A DNA stretch of 29,723 bases from CAYMJK01 sp043101635 (GTDB lineage Bacteria; Planctomycetota; Phycisphaerae; Phycisphaerales; UBA1924): assembly GCA_043101635.1 (NCBI GenBank), contig JBICIE010000097.1, positions 1 through 29,723 of the forward strand, read 5' to 3'. Positions 1 through 8,299 of this stretch are shown piece after piece. Under the pieces are notes generated by a model. That model was given only the letters and a program-made list of their open reading frames with translations, had not been told where the DNA came from and made no database searches. Position numbers and translations under genes: made by a program. Numbering within the stretch: the first letter of the stretch is position 1; each line of letters starts with the position of its first letter.

Positions 1-1518
1 CAGCAGCCGGGCGAGATCCAGCCGCCACTGGTCGGCCTCGCTGCGCTGCGGCAGGGCGCCGATGCAGGCCCGCAGCGCCCGCTCCAGCAGCGCCTGCCGG
101 TCGGGATCGTCCACAGCGCTCGCGTAGAGCGCCCCGGCGTGCGCTGCAATCGCGCGGGCCGCCTCGGGCCCGCGGGGCCAGTCGGCGACATGCTCCAGCA
201 GTGCGATCAGAATGGCGACGCCCTCGATGCGCTGCGCATCGGGTGCGCCGGGATCCAGCAGCAGGGCGGCCGCCTCGAACAGAGACTCCTCGCGCAGGTC
301 CGGGTCGGTCGTGCGCGAGGCGACGTCGCGCAGCGTGTCGATGGCCACTTCCCGCCGCGCCGGGTCCTGCGCCGCTGTTTGCGCCCACAGCGCCAGCGCC
401 TCGACGGGGTAGCCCGAGAGATCGGCGCCGCTGAGGAGTTGATCCAGCCTGGCCCCGACCAGCGCGCGGCGCGCCTCCTCGGAGAGCCCGAGATCGTCAC
501 GCTCCAGCAGGCGCAGCACCACGCTCACTGCGCGCCGGCGGGCCGGCTCGCCGGCGCCCTGCGCCTCGATCAGCATCCGGGCGCAGGCGTCGTGGGCGAT
601 CGTGATCAGCAGCGGATCGCCGGCGAAGGGCCTCTGGCCGATGCGCCCCAGCAGCCAGTTCATTGCCGCCTCGGCGCCAAGTTCGGCGCTGCGGATCTCG
701 GCCAGCGCCAGCAGCCCCTCGGCGTGCGTGACGCCGTCGATCTCGTCGCGCCCCGGGCCCGGGCCGCCGGGCGGAAGGATCGCCTCCAGGGCGTCTTGCG
801 CCTCGCTTCGCTCGCCGGCTCGCAGCAACGCGACGGCGCCGGTGATGCGCCGCGCCGTCTCGGCCACCGGATCGGCCGCCTCGGTCAGGCCCAGCGCCTC
901 GATCGAGGCCCGGGCCCAGCGCACCGCCCCAGCCGCGTCACCCGCCTCCGCCGAGACCGCCGACAGCAGCAGGGTGGCGCGCCCGCGGCAGTACGGGGCC
1001 CGCAGCCCGGCCTCATCGTCGCGCAGCCGGCGCAGGGCCTGATACCGCTGCTCGCTGAGCGAGCCGAGCGGCGCCTCGTCGGCCCGCGCCAGCAGCCGCT
1101 CGATGCGCCCTTCAGCGTCGCGCACCAGCGCTTCGGCCTCGGATGCCGCCCGCGCCACCTCGCGCCACTGACTCTCGGTCGCCAGCCCGAACAGCGCGGC
1201 AAGGTCGGACCCGTTGCGTCCGATCAGGGCCAGCTCCGCCCCGGCCTGGTCCAGCAGCCACGTCGGCGCCTCGAGACTCTCCGGCCCGGCGCTGGCGATC
1301 AGGCGGGGGCGCAGCCTCCGGGCCTCGTCAGCGGCCTGTTCGCGCTGCTCGGGGGCCGCCGCGGCATCGGCAATGATCGCCTCCAGCCGGCGCAGCTCGT
1401 CTGCCCCCTCGGGCTGGACGCCGAAGCAGGCCCCGATGGTGACGAGCCCCGCCAGGATGGGCGCGATCGATCCCACGGCGGACTGTAGAGAGCCGGCGCA
1501 TAAACTGGCCCCACGCAT
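1..1518 (-). CDS. Exported helical-repeat (TPR-like) hypothetical protein, C-terminus cut by window
   Basis: An uninterrupted reading frame on the minus strand runs from ATG at 1518 off the left edge (506 codons seen). A GAGGGG Shine-Dalgarno-like stretch lies 6 nt before this ATG. The first 35 residues hold a hydrophobic stretch ending IGAC, a near-lipobox, so it may be a lipoprotein or carry a signal peptide. The remainder is rich in Ala, Leu, Glu and Arg with regularly spaced Leu and Ala residues, as in tetratricopeptide-like helical repeats. I recognise no specific family and assign no function. Its ATG overlaps the ATG of the divergent trpE in the palindrome GCATGC. A GTG at 1476 is an alternative start closer to the hydrophobic segment. 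The 449-residue open frame on the opposite strand looks like a G+C shadow. Confidence 0.7.
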   Translation of the reverse strand, partial: MRGASLCAGSLQSAVGSIAPILAGLVTIGACFGVQPEGADELRRLEAIIADAAAAPEQREQAADEARRLRPRLIASAGPESLEAPTWLLDQAGAELALIGRNGSDLAALFGLATESQWREVARAASEAEALVRDAEGRIERLLARADEAPLGSLSEQRYQALRRLRDDEAGLRAPYCRGRATLLLSAVSAEAGDAAGAVRWARASIEALGLTEAADPVAETARRITGAVALLRAGERSEAQDALEAILPPGGPGPGRDEIDGVTHAEGLLALAEIRSAELGAEAAMNWLLGRIGQRPFAGDPLLITIAHDACARMLIEAQGAGEPARRRAVSVVLRLLERDDLGLSEEARRALVGARLDQLLSGADLSGYPVEALALWAQTAAQDPARREVAIDTLRDVASRTTDPDLREESLFEAAALLLDPGAPDAQRIEGVAILIALLEHVADWPRGPEAARAIAAHAGALYASAVDDPDRQALLERALRACIGALPQRSEADQWRLDLARLL

Positions 1519-3169
1519 GCTCGGCCCCTCACGCAACGAGTTCATGGATCTGGCCACCGGCGCCGTTGCCCGGGGCCCGCAGGCCATCGCCATCCCGCTG
1601 GCTGACGCGATCCTCTCCGATCAGCTCACGCCGGCTCTGGCGTACCGGCGCCTGGTGGCGCCCGATGAGCGCACCGCGCCATCGTTCCTGCTGGAGTCGG
1701 TCGAAGGCGGCCAGCGCCAGGGACGCTACTCGATACTCGGGGCGTCGCCGGTGATCGAGGTTGTCGCCCGGCGCGATCAGCTTGCCATCGTCGACCGCGT
1801 CGGCGGCGCCGAGCGCGTGTCCGTGCGAGTGACCGTCGATCCGCTGGCGGAGCTGCGCCAGCTCGCCGCCGGGGTGCGCCTGGTGTTGCCGCCGAATCCG
1901 CCGCGCCGGATCCCCGCTCCCGCCCGCGGCGGCTGGTTCGGCTACGCCGGCTACGACACCGTGCGCTACGCCGAGCCCGGCAAGCTGCCGTGGGCCGGCG
2001 CCCCGGCCGACGATCGCAACCTGCCCGACCTGAGCTTCGCCTTCTACGACGGCGTCATCGTCTTCGATCACGTCGACACGCTCTGCTTCGTCGGCCAGCT
2101 CGGCATCGTGCGGCCCGGCGAGGATCCCGGCGCCTGCTACGACCGGGCCCTGGCGAAGCTGGAAGCGCGCATGAACGCCATCCAGTCGCACAGTAAACGC
2201 CTGCCGGCGGGGCGCTTCGACGCCAATCCCCCCCGCGGCCTCGCCGAGAGCAATCTGACCCCGGCTCGCCACCGCGAGATGGTCGAGCAGGCCCGCGAGT
2301 ACATCCTCGCCGGCGACATCTTCCAGGTCGTCATCGGGCAGCGCTTCGCGCGCACGAGCAGCGCCGATCCGTTCGATGTCTACCGCGCCCTGCGCGTGGT
2401 CAACCCCAGCCCGTACATGGTCTACATGCAGGCGCCGGGGTGGCCGCAATCAGCGCCCGCGCTGGATGGCGCCGAGCCGGCCCAGGGCGCCATCCTGGTG
2501 GCGTCCAGCCCGGAGATCCTCTGCCGCGTCGAACGCGACCCCGCCGGCAGATTGATCATGACCAACCGCCCGCTCGCCGGCACCCGCCGGCGCGGCGCCA
2601 CGCAGGCCGAGGATGTCGCACTCGAAGCCGAACTGCTCGCCGATGACAAGGAGCGGGCCGAGCACATCATGCTCGTCGATCTCGGGCGCAATGATGTCGG
2701 CAAGGTCTGCCGGCCGGGGTCGATCACTCTCGACAGCGTGATGACGGTGGAACGCTACAGCCACGTCATGCACATCAGCTCGACGGTGACCGGCGAACTC
2801 GCCGCCGGCGCCGACGCCTTCGACGCATTGCGGGCCGCGCTTCCGGTGGGCACGGTCTCCGGCGCCCCGAAGATTCGAGCCATGCAGATCATCGATGAGC
2901 TGGAGCCGAACCTGCGCGGGCCCTACGGCGGCGGCATGGGCTACATCGGCCTCGATGGGCAGATGGACATCGCACTGGCCCTGCGCACGATGGTGGTCCC
3001 GATCGGCCTGCGTGACGCCGCCAGCGGCGCGTGGACGTATCACCTCCAGGCGGCCGGCGGAATCGTCGCCGATTCACAGCCCGAGGCCGAGTTCGCCGAG
3101 ACGGTCAACAAGGCCGCGGCGCTGGGGCGGGCGATTGATCTGGCAGAGGGGGCGTTCGCAACGACCTGA
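1517..3169 (+). CDS. trpE: Anthranilate synthase component I (large subunit)
   Basis: Converts chorismate and ammonia or glutamine-derived nitrogen to anthranilate, the first step of tryptophan synthesis. The N-terminal LLES motif (about residues 58-61), part of the tryptophan feedback site in this family, is followed by VEGGQRQGRYS. Chorismate-binding motifs follow in order: VASSPEIL, RPLAGTRRRG, LVDLGRNDVGKV, VMHISSTVTGEL, LPVGTVSGAPKIRAMQ and GPYGGGMGY. These favour TrpE over PabB or isochorismate synthase. Length is 550 aa, slightly above the usual 500. The start at 1517 was chosen because MLGPSRNEFMDLA fits the common TrpE N-terminus; ATG 1544 is the alternative. No Shine-Dalgarno sequence is obvious. 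No glutaminase subunit (trpG) or other trp gene is adjacent, so trp genes appear dispersed. Confidence 0.95.
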   Translation: MLGPSRNEFMDLATGAVARGPQAIAIPLADAILSDQLTPALAYRRLVAPDERTAPSFLLESVEGGQRQGRYSILGASPVIEVVARRDQLAIVDRVGGAERVSVRVTVDPLAELRQLAAGVRLVLPPNPPRRIPAPARGGWFGYAGYDTVRYAEPGKLPWAGAPADDRNLPDLSFAFYDGVIVFDHVDTLCFVGQLGIVRPGEDPGACYDRALAKLEARMNAIQSHSKRLPAGRFDANPPRGLAESNLTPARHREMVEQAREYILAGDIFQVVIGQRFARTSSADPFDVYRALRVVNPSPYMVYMQAPGWPQSAPALDGAEPAQGAILVASSPEILCRVERDPAGRLIMTNRPLAGTRRRGATQAEDVALEAELLADDKERAEHIMLVDLGRNDVGKVCRPGSITLDSVMTVERYSHVMHISSTVTGELAAGADAFDALRAALPVGTVSGAPKIRAMQIIDELEPNLRGPYGGGMGYIGLDGQMDIALALRTMVVPIGLRDAASGAWTYHLQAAGGIVADSQPEAEFAETVNKAAALGRAIDLAEGAFATT

Positions 3170-3272
3170 ACCTCAGAGCCAATGACATGGGCGAGGCCAG
3201 CGCCCAAGCCGAGGCGCAGCTCCATCAGGTCCATCCCGTCCATCATGGCTATCGCGGCTGCGCTCCAAGGCC

Positions 3273-4835
3273 TCAGAACTCCTTGCGCAGTCGCGCCGTC
3301 GGCGCCCCGAGCTGGTCCCGGTACTTCGCCACCGTCCGGCGCGCGATGTCGATGCCCCGTTCTTTCAGCGCCGCCGCCAGGGCGTCGTCGCTCAGCGGCG
3401 CGCGCTTGTCCTCGGCGTCGATGATCTCCTTCAGCGTCGCCTTGATCGAGTCCCAGCTCATCTCCTCGCCGCTGTCGGTGTGCGTGCCGCCCGTGAAGAA
3501 CTTGCGCAGCGGCACGATGCCGCGCGGCGTCAGCAGGTGCTTCTCCGAGACCGCCCGCGACACCGTCGCCACGTGCACCCCAAGCTGCTCGGCCACCTGC
3601 GTCATCGGCAGCGGCCGCAGCGACTGCGGGCCGTAGTCGAAGAAGTCGCGCTGGGCATCCACCACCACGTTGATGACGCGCAGCAGCGTGTTCTTCCGCT
3701 GCTCGATCGCGTCCAGCAGCCACTGCGCGTTGCTCAGATTCGTGCGCACGAAGTCGCGGTCGCGCTTGGAGACCATCCGGTCGCGCACGATCTCCGAGTA
3801 CTCGCGGTTGATCCGCAGATTCGGCAGGCGAGAGTCGGTCAGATACGCGATGTAGCGGTCCTGCTCCTCGTCGTACTCGACGACGGCGTCCGGGCGGATC
3901 GGGGCCGGCGAATCGTCCACCAGCCGGCGAGCCGGCGACAGACTCAGCCGGCGCAGCACGCCTATGCCCTGCTTGATCTCATCGAGCGTCAGCGACGTCT
4001 TCTCGACGATCTTCGGCAGCCGATTCTGCATCAGATCGTCGAGATGATCCTCCACCAGCCACCGGGCCGCCTGGAGCGTGTCATCGGTGTACTCCGCGGC
4101 GGATTCCAGGTCGTTCTCGATGGCGTCGAGCTGCAGCAGCAGGCACTCGCGGGCATCGCGGGCCGCCGTGCCCGGCGGCTCCAGGGCGATGTGCGCTTCC
4201 GCCAGCGTCCACTCGAGCTGTTCGACCGTCGGCTTGCCGCCGAGCAGTTCGATCAGATCGCGCGGCGCCTGGTCGGCGATGGTCTCCAGCGGCGTGCGCA
4301 GGTAGCCGTCGTCTTCGATGTAGCTGATCAGGTGACGGCCAAGGGCGCGCAGCTGCGGCTCGTTCTCCGCGACCGACCATTGATCCTGCAACTGCTCGAC
4401 CAGCGAGGCGCTGCGGGCCGGGGTCTGCGCCATCGCATCGAGCTTGCCATCACGCTCGCCTTCCAGGCGCGTCATGCGCGGGCCCGGGCGATCCTCGAAC
4501 ATGCGCCCGTAGTCGGAGCCGATCTCCGCCGCGGAGTACTGGTTCTCCGCCGCGTCCGGGTTGTCGGCCTCAAAGGCGTCGAGCCGCTCGAAGTCCTCCT
4601 GGCCGCTGTCGTCGATCGTCACCTCGGGATCGGGCCCCTCGGGCTCCGCCGGCGCTGCCTCGCCATCTGCGCCTGGTTCGATCTGCTCCAGCGCCGCGTT
4701 GGACTCGAGCTCCTGCTCGATGCGCTGCTCCAACTCCGCCAGCGGCATCTGCAGGATCTCCATCGACTGGATCACCCGCGGCGCCAGCTTCATCTGCTGG
4801 CCCAGCCGCATCTGCTGTGAGGTATCGAAACGCAT
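3273..4835 (-). CDS. rpoN: RNA polymerase sigma-54 factor
   Basis: Sigma-54 directs RNA polymerase to -24/-12 promoters that need an AAA+ activator. Region I at the N-terminus (residues 1-50, Gln- and Leu-rich, with MKLAPRVIQSMEILQMPL) is the activator-interacting domain. An acidic low-complexity linker comes next, then the core-binding and DNA-binding regions. The helix-turn-helix reads VAEQLGVHVATVSRAVSEK, and the RpoN box ARRTVAKYR lies at about residues 498-506, close to the C-terminus. Length is 520 aa. I chose ATG 4835 because MRFDTSQQMRLGQQ is the family N-terminus; the frame stays open 12 codons further upstream, but only through the simple repeat. It lies downstream of recR on the same strand, 162 nt away, with an inverted GAGAC repeat in between. 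No clear terminator separates it from the converging trpE. Confidence 0.95.
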   Translation of the reverse strand: MRFDTSQQMRLGQQMKLAPRVIQSMEILQMPLAELEQRIEQELESNAALEQIEPGADGEAAPAEPEGPDPEVTIDDSGQEDFERLDAFEADNPDAAENQYSAAEIGSDYGRMFEDRPGPRMTRLEGERDGKLDAMAQTPARSASLVEQLQDQWSVAENEPQLRALGRHLISYIEDDGYLRTPLETIADQAPRDLIELLGGKPTVEQLEWTLAEAHIALEPPGTAARDARECLLLQLDAIENDLESAAEYTDDTLQAARWLVEDHLDDLMQNRLPKIVEKTSLTLDEIKQGIGVLRRLSLSPARRLVDDSPAPIRPDAVVEYDEEQDRYIAYLTDSRLPNLRINREYSEIVRDRMVSKRDRDFVRTNLSNAQWLLDAIEQRKNTLLRVINVVVDAQRDFFDYGPQSLRPLPMTQVAEQLGVHVATVSRAVSEKHLLTPRGIVPLRKFFTGGTHTDSGEEMSWDSIKATLKEIIDAEDKRAPLSDDALAAALKERGIDIARRTVAKYRDQLGAPTARLRKEF

Positions 4836-4848
4836 GGTCAGGAAAGAA

Positions 4849-4880
4849 GAGACAGAGAGACAGAGAGACAAAGAGACGAA
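4849..4880 (+). repeat. Left arm of inverted GAGAC octamer array (4 units)
   Basis: Four tandem 8-bp units: GAGACAGA, GAGACAGA, GAGACAAA, GAGACGAA. The array starts 13 nt upstream of the rpoN ATG. Its complement lies at 4961-4992, so the minus-strand recR-rpoN transcript could fold these arms together around an 80-nt loop. Confidence 0.9.
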
Positions 4881-4960
4881 GTGAAAAGGAAGCGGGTCGA
4901 GCGGACGGGCCGACGAGCGCCGGGGACGACACGCAGAGCAAGGCCTGACGCGCGCGCACC

Positions 4961-4992
4961 CCGTCTCTCCGTCTCTCCGTCTCTTCGTCTCT
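4961..4992 (-). repeat. Right arm of inverted GAGAC octamer array (4 units)
   Basis: Three copies of CCGTCTCT then TCGTCTCT on the plus strand; read on the minus strand these are AGAGACGA followed by three AGAGACGG. The GAGAC cores stay in register with the left arm at 4849-4880, with mismatches confined mostly to the last three bases of each unit. The array ends 5 bp before the recR stop. Confidence 0.9.
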
Positions 4993-4997
4993 CTCCT

Positions 4998-5702
4998 CTA
5001 CACATCCCTCCTCCCCTCGATCGCGTCCGCCAGCACTGCCTTGCTGGCGAACTCGAGCTGCGATCCCGTCGGCAGGCCGCGGGCCAGCCGGCTGACCTTC
5101 ACGCCGCGCAGGCGCAACTGCTCGGCGAGGTACAGGGCCGTCCCATCGCCCTCCAGCGTCGGGTTCAGCCCGAGGATCACCTCCCGCACCGCGACGCCCG
5201 CCGCGTTGGCCGAGGGGTCCTCCGCCCGGCGCAGCAGGTCGGGGATGGTCAGGTCGCCCGGGCCGATCCCGTCCAGCGGGCTGATCCGCCCCATCAGCAC
5301 GTGGTAGACGCCGCTGAACAGACCCGTCTGCTCCAGCGCGATCAGGTCGCGCGGCTGCTCGACCACCAGCACCAGCCCCGCGTCGCGCTGTCCCCGGGCC
5401 GCTCCGGCGCAGATGGCGCACCGATCCCCGTCAGACAGGTTGGCACAAACCGAGCAGTGGCGCACCTGACGCTTCACCGCCTCGATGGCCCGGGCCAGGC
5501 CGAGGGCGGTTTCGGGGTCGCTCTTGAGCGTCCAGAACGCCAGTCGCTCGGCCGAACGGCGGCCGATGCCCGGCAGCCGTCCGAACTCGGTGATCAGCCG
5601 CTCAACGGTCTCGGGATACGCCCCCCCGGCGCCCGCGGAGGCAGGCACAGGCCCGGCGCGGGTGGATTCCGCGGCAGATTGGTGGGCGTCCGGCGAACTC
5701 AT
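4998..5702 (-). CDS. recR: Recombination mediator protein RecR
   Basis: RecR helps load RecA onto gapped DNA through RecFOR. The order of parts is typical: helix-hairpin-helix with LPGIGRRSAERLAF (about residues 43-56), a four-cysteine zinc site at C83, C86, C95 and C98, and a Toprim domain starting VLVVEQPRD near residue 111 and ending with a TGSQLEFASKAVLADAI-type tail. From ATG 5702 the protein has 235 aa, about 30 more than usual. The extra residues form a Ser/Ala/Pro-rich N-terminal extension before AYPETVERLI, where most RecR proteins begin. No Shine-Dalgarno sequence is visible. The start lies directly against a plus-strand ATG (CATATG). RpoN follows on the same strand. Confidence 0.95.
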   Translation of the reverse strand: MSSPDAHQSAAESTRAGPVPASAGAGGAYPETVERLITEFGRLPGIGRRSAERLAFWTLKSDPETALGLARAIEAVKRQVRHCSVCANLSDGDRCAICAGAARGQRDAGLVLVVEQPRDLIALEQTGLFSGVYHVLMGRISPLDGIGPGDLTIPDLLRRAEDPSANAAGVAVREVILGLNPTLEGDGTALYLAEQLRLRGVKVSRLARGLPTGSQLEFASKAVLADAIEGRRDV

Positions 5703-5735
5703 ATGCAAATCGTATTCCACCCTATGATCGAGCGC

Positions 5736-6398
5736 ATGACCCGTCCTCGACGATTGCTGTCAGGCCTCGCCCTCGTCCTCATTGTCGTCGGGGGCGCCGT
5801 CGCGTGGCGCAAGGCCCTCTGGCCGCAGATCGCCCCCAAGAACTTCGGGGTGGTGCAGGTCGATGACCAGCGTCAGATCTACCGCGCCGGCGAACTGACC
5901 GTCAGCGCCACCGAGAAGGTCGTCGAGCGGTTCGGCGTGCGGACCATCATCGACCTGGGCGCCCACGAGCCGGGCACGCCCGAGGAGCGGATCGCCCAGA
6001 GGACGGCCGAGGCCCTCGGCGTCCGGCGCATCCGGCTCGACCTGGAAGGCGACGCCACGGGTGATCCCAACGAATACGTCGAGGCCCTGCGGATCATGAC
6101 CGATCCGGCGGCCCAGCCGGTGCTGGTGCACTGCGCCGCCGGCGCCGAGCGGACCGGCTGCCTGGTGGCGATGTACCGCCAGATCGAGCAGGGCTGGGAC
6201 GACGATCTGGCCTACCGCGAGACCCGCCTGTACCGGCACTCCCCCGAGCGCAACCCGCGCGTGCGCGAGATGCTCGACCGGTACACCGGCGCAGTGGAGC
6301 GGGCGCTGGAGACGGGCGAGCCCATCGAGTACGACCCCGCGAATCCGTCGGGGTCCGAGCCGGCGGCCTCGTCTGAGGACGCATCCGAGGGGAAGTAG
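5736..6398 (+). CDS. Membrane-anchored tyrosine/dual-specificity protein phosphatase
   Basis: The signature HCAAGAERTG (H132, C133, R139) matches the HCx5R(S/T) cysteine phosphatase loop: Cys is the nucleophile and Arg binds phosphate. One hydrophobic segment (about residues 8-24) follows a basic MTRPRR start, so the enzyme is probably a signal-anchor protein with its catalytic domain outside the cytoplasm. The domain matches small dual-specificity phosphatases related to the NAD-kinase-associated DSP group; the substrate is unknown. The C-terminus is acidic and low in complexity. Starts at 5703 and 5724 are also in frame. I prefer 5736 because the anchor follows at once; TATGAT at 5723-5728 could be a -10 box giving a leaderless mRNA from 5736, but no good -35 is seen. 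The glycosyltransferase gene follows after 3 bp, suggesting co-transcription. Confidence 0.85.
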   Translation: MTRPRRLLSGLALVLIVVGGAVAWRKALWPQIAPKNFGVVQVDDQRQIYRAGELTVSATEKVVERFGVRTIIDLGAHEPGTPEERIAQRTAEALGVRRIRLDLEGDATGDPNEYVEALRIMTDPAAQPVLVHCAAGAERTGCLVAMYRQIEQGWDDDLAYRETRLYRHSPERNPRVREMLDRYTGAVERALETGEPIEYDPANPSGSEPAASSEDASEGK

Positions 6399-6401
6399 CG
6401 C

Positions 6402-7895
6402 GTGCGGCGACTGGGGCAGCGCATCGCCAGCGAGCCGCGCCTGGGCGCTTTGGTGGTCCTGCTGGTCGGACTGGCGGTGTTCCTGCCACGTCTGGGGGCC
6501 GACGGCCTGGCCCGGACCGAAGGGCACCGGGTGATTCCCGGCTGGGAGACGCTGGACCGGCTGGCGGCCGGCGCGCCCGCCCGGGAGGCGCTGCTGGTAC
6601 CCGTGATGTTCGAGCGGCCCTACCTGCGCAAGCCGCAGGCCATGGTGTGGGCCGAGGCGGCCAGCGCGGCAGTGTTCGGGAAGACGGAGTGGTCGGCGCG
6701 GCTGGTCGGGGCGGCGTCCTCGATCGGGCTGGCGCTGGCGGGCTTCGCGTTCGCGCTGCGCTGGTTCGGGCCAGCGGCGGGGCTGGCCGGCGGGCTGGCC
6801 GTCGCGCTGGCGCCCTGGCTGTGGCAGAGCGGGCGCAGCGCGCAGATCGAGCCGCTGCTGACGCTCTTCGCCGCGGTTGCGGCGCTGCTGACGGTCGACC
6901 TTCTGGTGCGCCCGAGGTCCGGTTCGGCGCTGCTGCGCGGGCTGCTGCTCGGAGCGGCCATGGCCGGCGCTGCGCTGGCGAAGGGGCCGGGCGCAGCGCC
7001 GGTCTTTGCCGGCGCGATTGCCGGCGGGCTCATCGCCGGGCCGCCCGGCTGGCGCAGGCTCTGGCCGGTTGCGCTCGGGGCGCTGGTGGCGGGCGTGGTG
7101 GTCGCGGTCGTCTGGAGCGCAACGGCCATCGCGGTGCAGGAAATCGGCCGGGCGCCGGTGACCGAGAGCGTCGGCAAGTTCCTGTGGGATCCCGAGCGCC
7201 GCGCGCAGACCGCGGCGCTGCCGCTTGCGGTGCTCATCGCGTCGCTGCCGGTGTCGCTGGCGCTGCCGCAGGCGTGGAGTCGGACGGAGGATCGTGATGG
7301 CGGGGCCATCGCCCGGACCCTGGGCTGGGGCGCGGTGATATCGATCGTGTTGTACGCGCTCGCCGGCGTCAGCAACGTGCGCTACACCATGCCGGTGATT
7401 GCCCTGCTGGCGCCGCTGGTGGGCTGGGGCGTGCACAACGGGCGCACGGCCGCGCGCGGCTCGCTGGGCTGGGTGTACCACCGCCTGGTGACGCGTCCGT
7501 CGCCGCTGTGGCTGTGCGCGCTGCTGGTCGGATCGCAGGTGTGGATCTGGGGGATCGAGCCGGCCCGAGACGGGCGCAGCGGGCGCGCCGCCGGGCTGGA
7601 GCTCGGCGCCGCGCTGCCCGCCGGCGCCGAGGTGTGGGCGGATCACCTGATCGAGGCGGTGCCGGAGACGCTGTGGTACGCGGCCAGTGCGCCTCGGCCC
7701 GGCCCGCCGATCCGGCCGGTCTGGGGCGACGTGCGCCCGGGAGCGAATCCGCCGGCCGGCGTGTTCCTCGCGCTGCGCACCGATGTGCTCAGCGACGAGG
7801 GGCGGGTGTGGGAGCAGGCCGGCGGCTTCCCGGGGCCGGTGGTGCACGAAGGGCGGGTGCGTCTGTACCGGTTCGTCATCGTGCGGGTCCAGTAG
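6402..7895 (+). CDS. GT39/ArnT-type membrane glycosyltransferase
   Basis: A 497-aa multi-pass membrane protein with features of the dolichyl-/polyprenyl-phosphate-sugar transferase superfamily. The first hydrophobic segment (about residues 16-30) is followed by a short loop with GADGLARTEGHR, where Glu replaces the more usual Asp-Glu. Then comes PYLRKPQAMVWAEA and FGKTEWSARL, which fit the family pattern of a Lys-Pro motif and 'ewsaRL' before the second membrane span. About ten further hydrophobic segments occur up to residue 400, and a soluble C-terminal part follows. It likely moves a sugar from a lipid carrier to a protein or envelope glycan outside the membrane; donor and acceptor cannot be read from sequence. 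The GTG start at 6402 has a GGGGAAG ribosome site 6 nt upstream. Confidence 0.8.
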   Translation: MRRLGQRIASEPRLGALVVLLVGLAVFLPRLGADGLARTEGHRVIPGWETLDRLAAGAPAREALLVPVMFERPYLRKPQAMVWAEAASAAVFGKTEWSARLVGAASSIGLALAGFAFALRWFGPAAGLAGGLAVALAPWLWQSGRSAQIEPLLTLFAAVAALLTVDLLVRPRSGSALLRGLLLGAAMAGAALAKGPGAAPVFAGAIAGGLIAGPPGWRRLWPVALGALVAGVVVAVVWSATAIAVQEIGRAPVTESVGKFLWDPERRAQTAALPLAVLIASLPVSLALPQAWSRTEDRDGGAIARTLGWGAVISIVLYALAGVSNVRYTMPVIALLAPLVGWGVHNGRTAARGSLGWVYHRLVTRPSPLWLCALLVGSQVWIWGIEPARDGRSGRAAGLELGAALPAGAEVWADHLIEAVPETLWYAASAPRPGPPIRPVWGDVRPGANPPAGVFLALRTDVLSDEGRVWEQAGGFPGPVVHEGRVRLYRFVIVRVQ

Positions 7896-7937
7896 CGGGC
7901 GCCGGGAGTGGGGGGCGGTGGCGTCTACCATCCGGAG

Positions 7938-8243
7938 ATGTTCGGACGCAAGCAGAGCAAGGCGATGGTGCGACGGGCGCCGCCGGCTCGCGGCGATGTC
8001 GTGGATCACCACGAGCATGATGACGATCCGGACGCCCCGCTGCGCGAGGACATCGAGCGCTTCAGCGAAGTGACGCAGCGGTGCCCGGAGTGCGGCACGG
8101 AACTGTTCGACGATGTCGAGATCTGCTGGAACTGCGGGTGCGTGATCAGCGAGGCCCGCCAGCGCGGGAGCCGGCCTCCGTGGTGGGTGATCATCGCCGG
8201 GGCGCTGGCGCTGATCGGGTTCGTGCTGATCTACGTGCTGTAG
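7938..8243 (+). CDS. Small zinc-ribbon protein with C-terminal membrane anchor
   Basis: A 101-aa protein with a basic N-terminus, an acidic His/Asp-rich stretch (DHHEHDDDPD), a four-cysteine zinc ribbon CPECGTELFDDVEICWNCG (CxxC-x10-CxxC) and one C-terminal membrane segment (WWVIIAGALALIGFVLIYVL) ending at the last residue. This is a tail-anchored arrangement with the ribbon in the cytoplasm. No catalytic domain is present; a role in protein contacts or metal binding is inference. ATG 7938 is used with a weak GGAG just before it; a GTG at 7908 is in frame but adds Gly-rich residues only. It lies 42 bp after the glycosyltransferase on the same strand. Confidence 0.75.
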   Translation: MFGRKQSKAMVRRAPPARGDVVDHHEHDDDPDAPLREDIERFSEVTQRCPECGTELFDDVEICWNCGCVISEARQRGSRPPWWVIIAGALALIGFVLIYVL

Positions 8244-8299
8244 CGCGGCGCCTGGAGCGCCGGATGCAACAGCGCAGGCGCAGCGCCCAATGATCCAGT

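Noticed and set aside
139..1488. 449-codon open frame on the plus strand, opposite the cut exported protein
   Set aside because: Composition is Arg/Gln/Pro-rich without any motif. The minus frame is open to the window edge, has a signal-like N-terminus and regular helical composition.
3170..3272. Terminator between converging trpE and rpoN
   Set aside because: Only weak 4-bp GGGC/GCCC pairing was seen, with no U-run.
3480..4820. 446-codon open frame on the plus strand opposite rpoN
   Set aside because: Sigma-54 motifs are unmistakable on the other strand; this is a shadow frame caused by high G+C at third positions.
5760..8018. 752-codon open frame on the minus strand across the phosphatase and glycosyltransferase genes
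   Set aside because: It is Arg/Pro/His-rich and covers two well-defined plus-strand genes.
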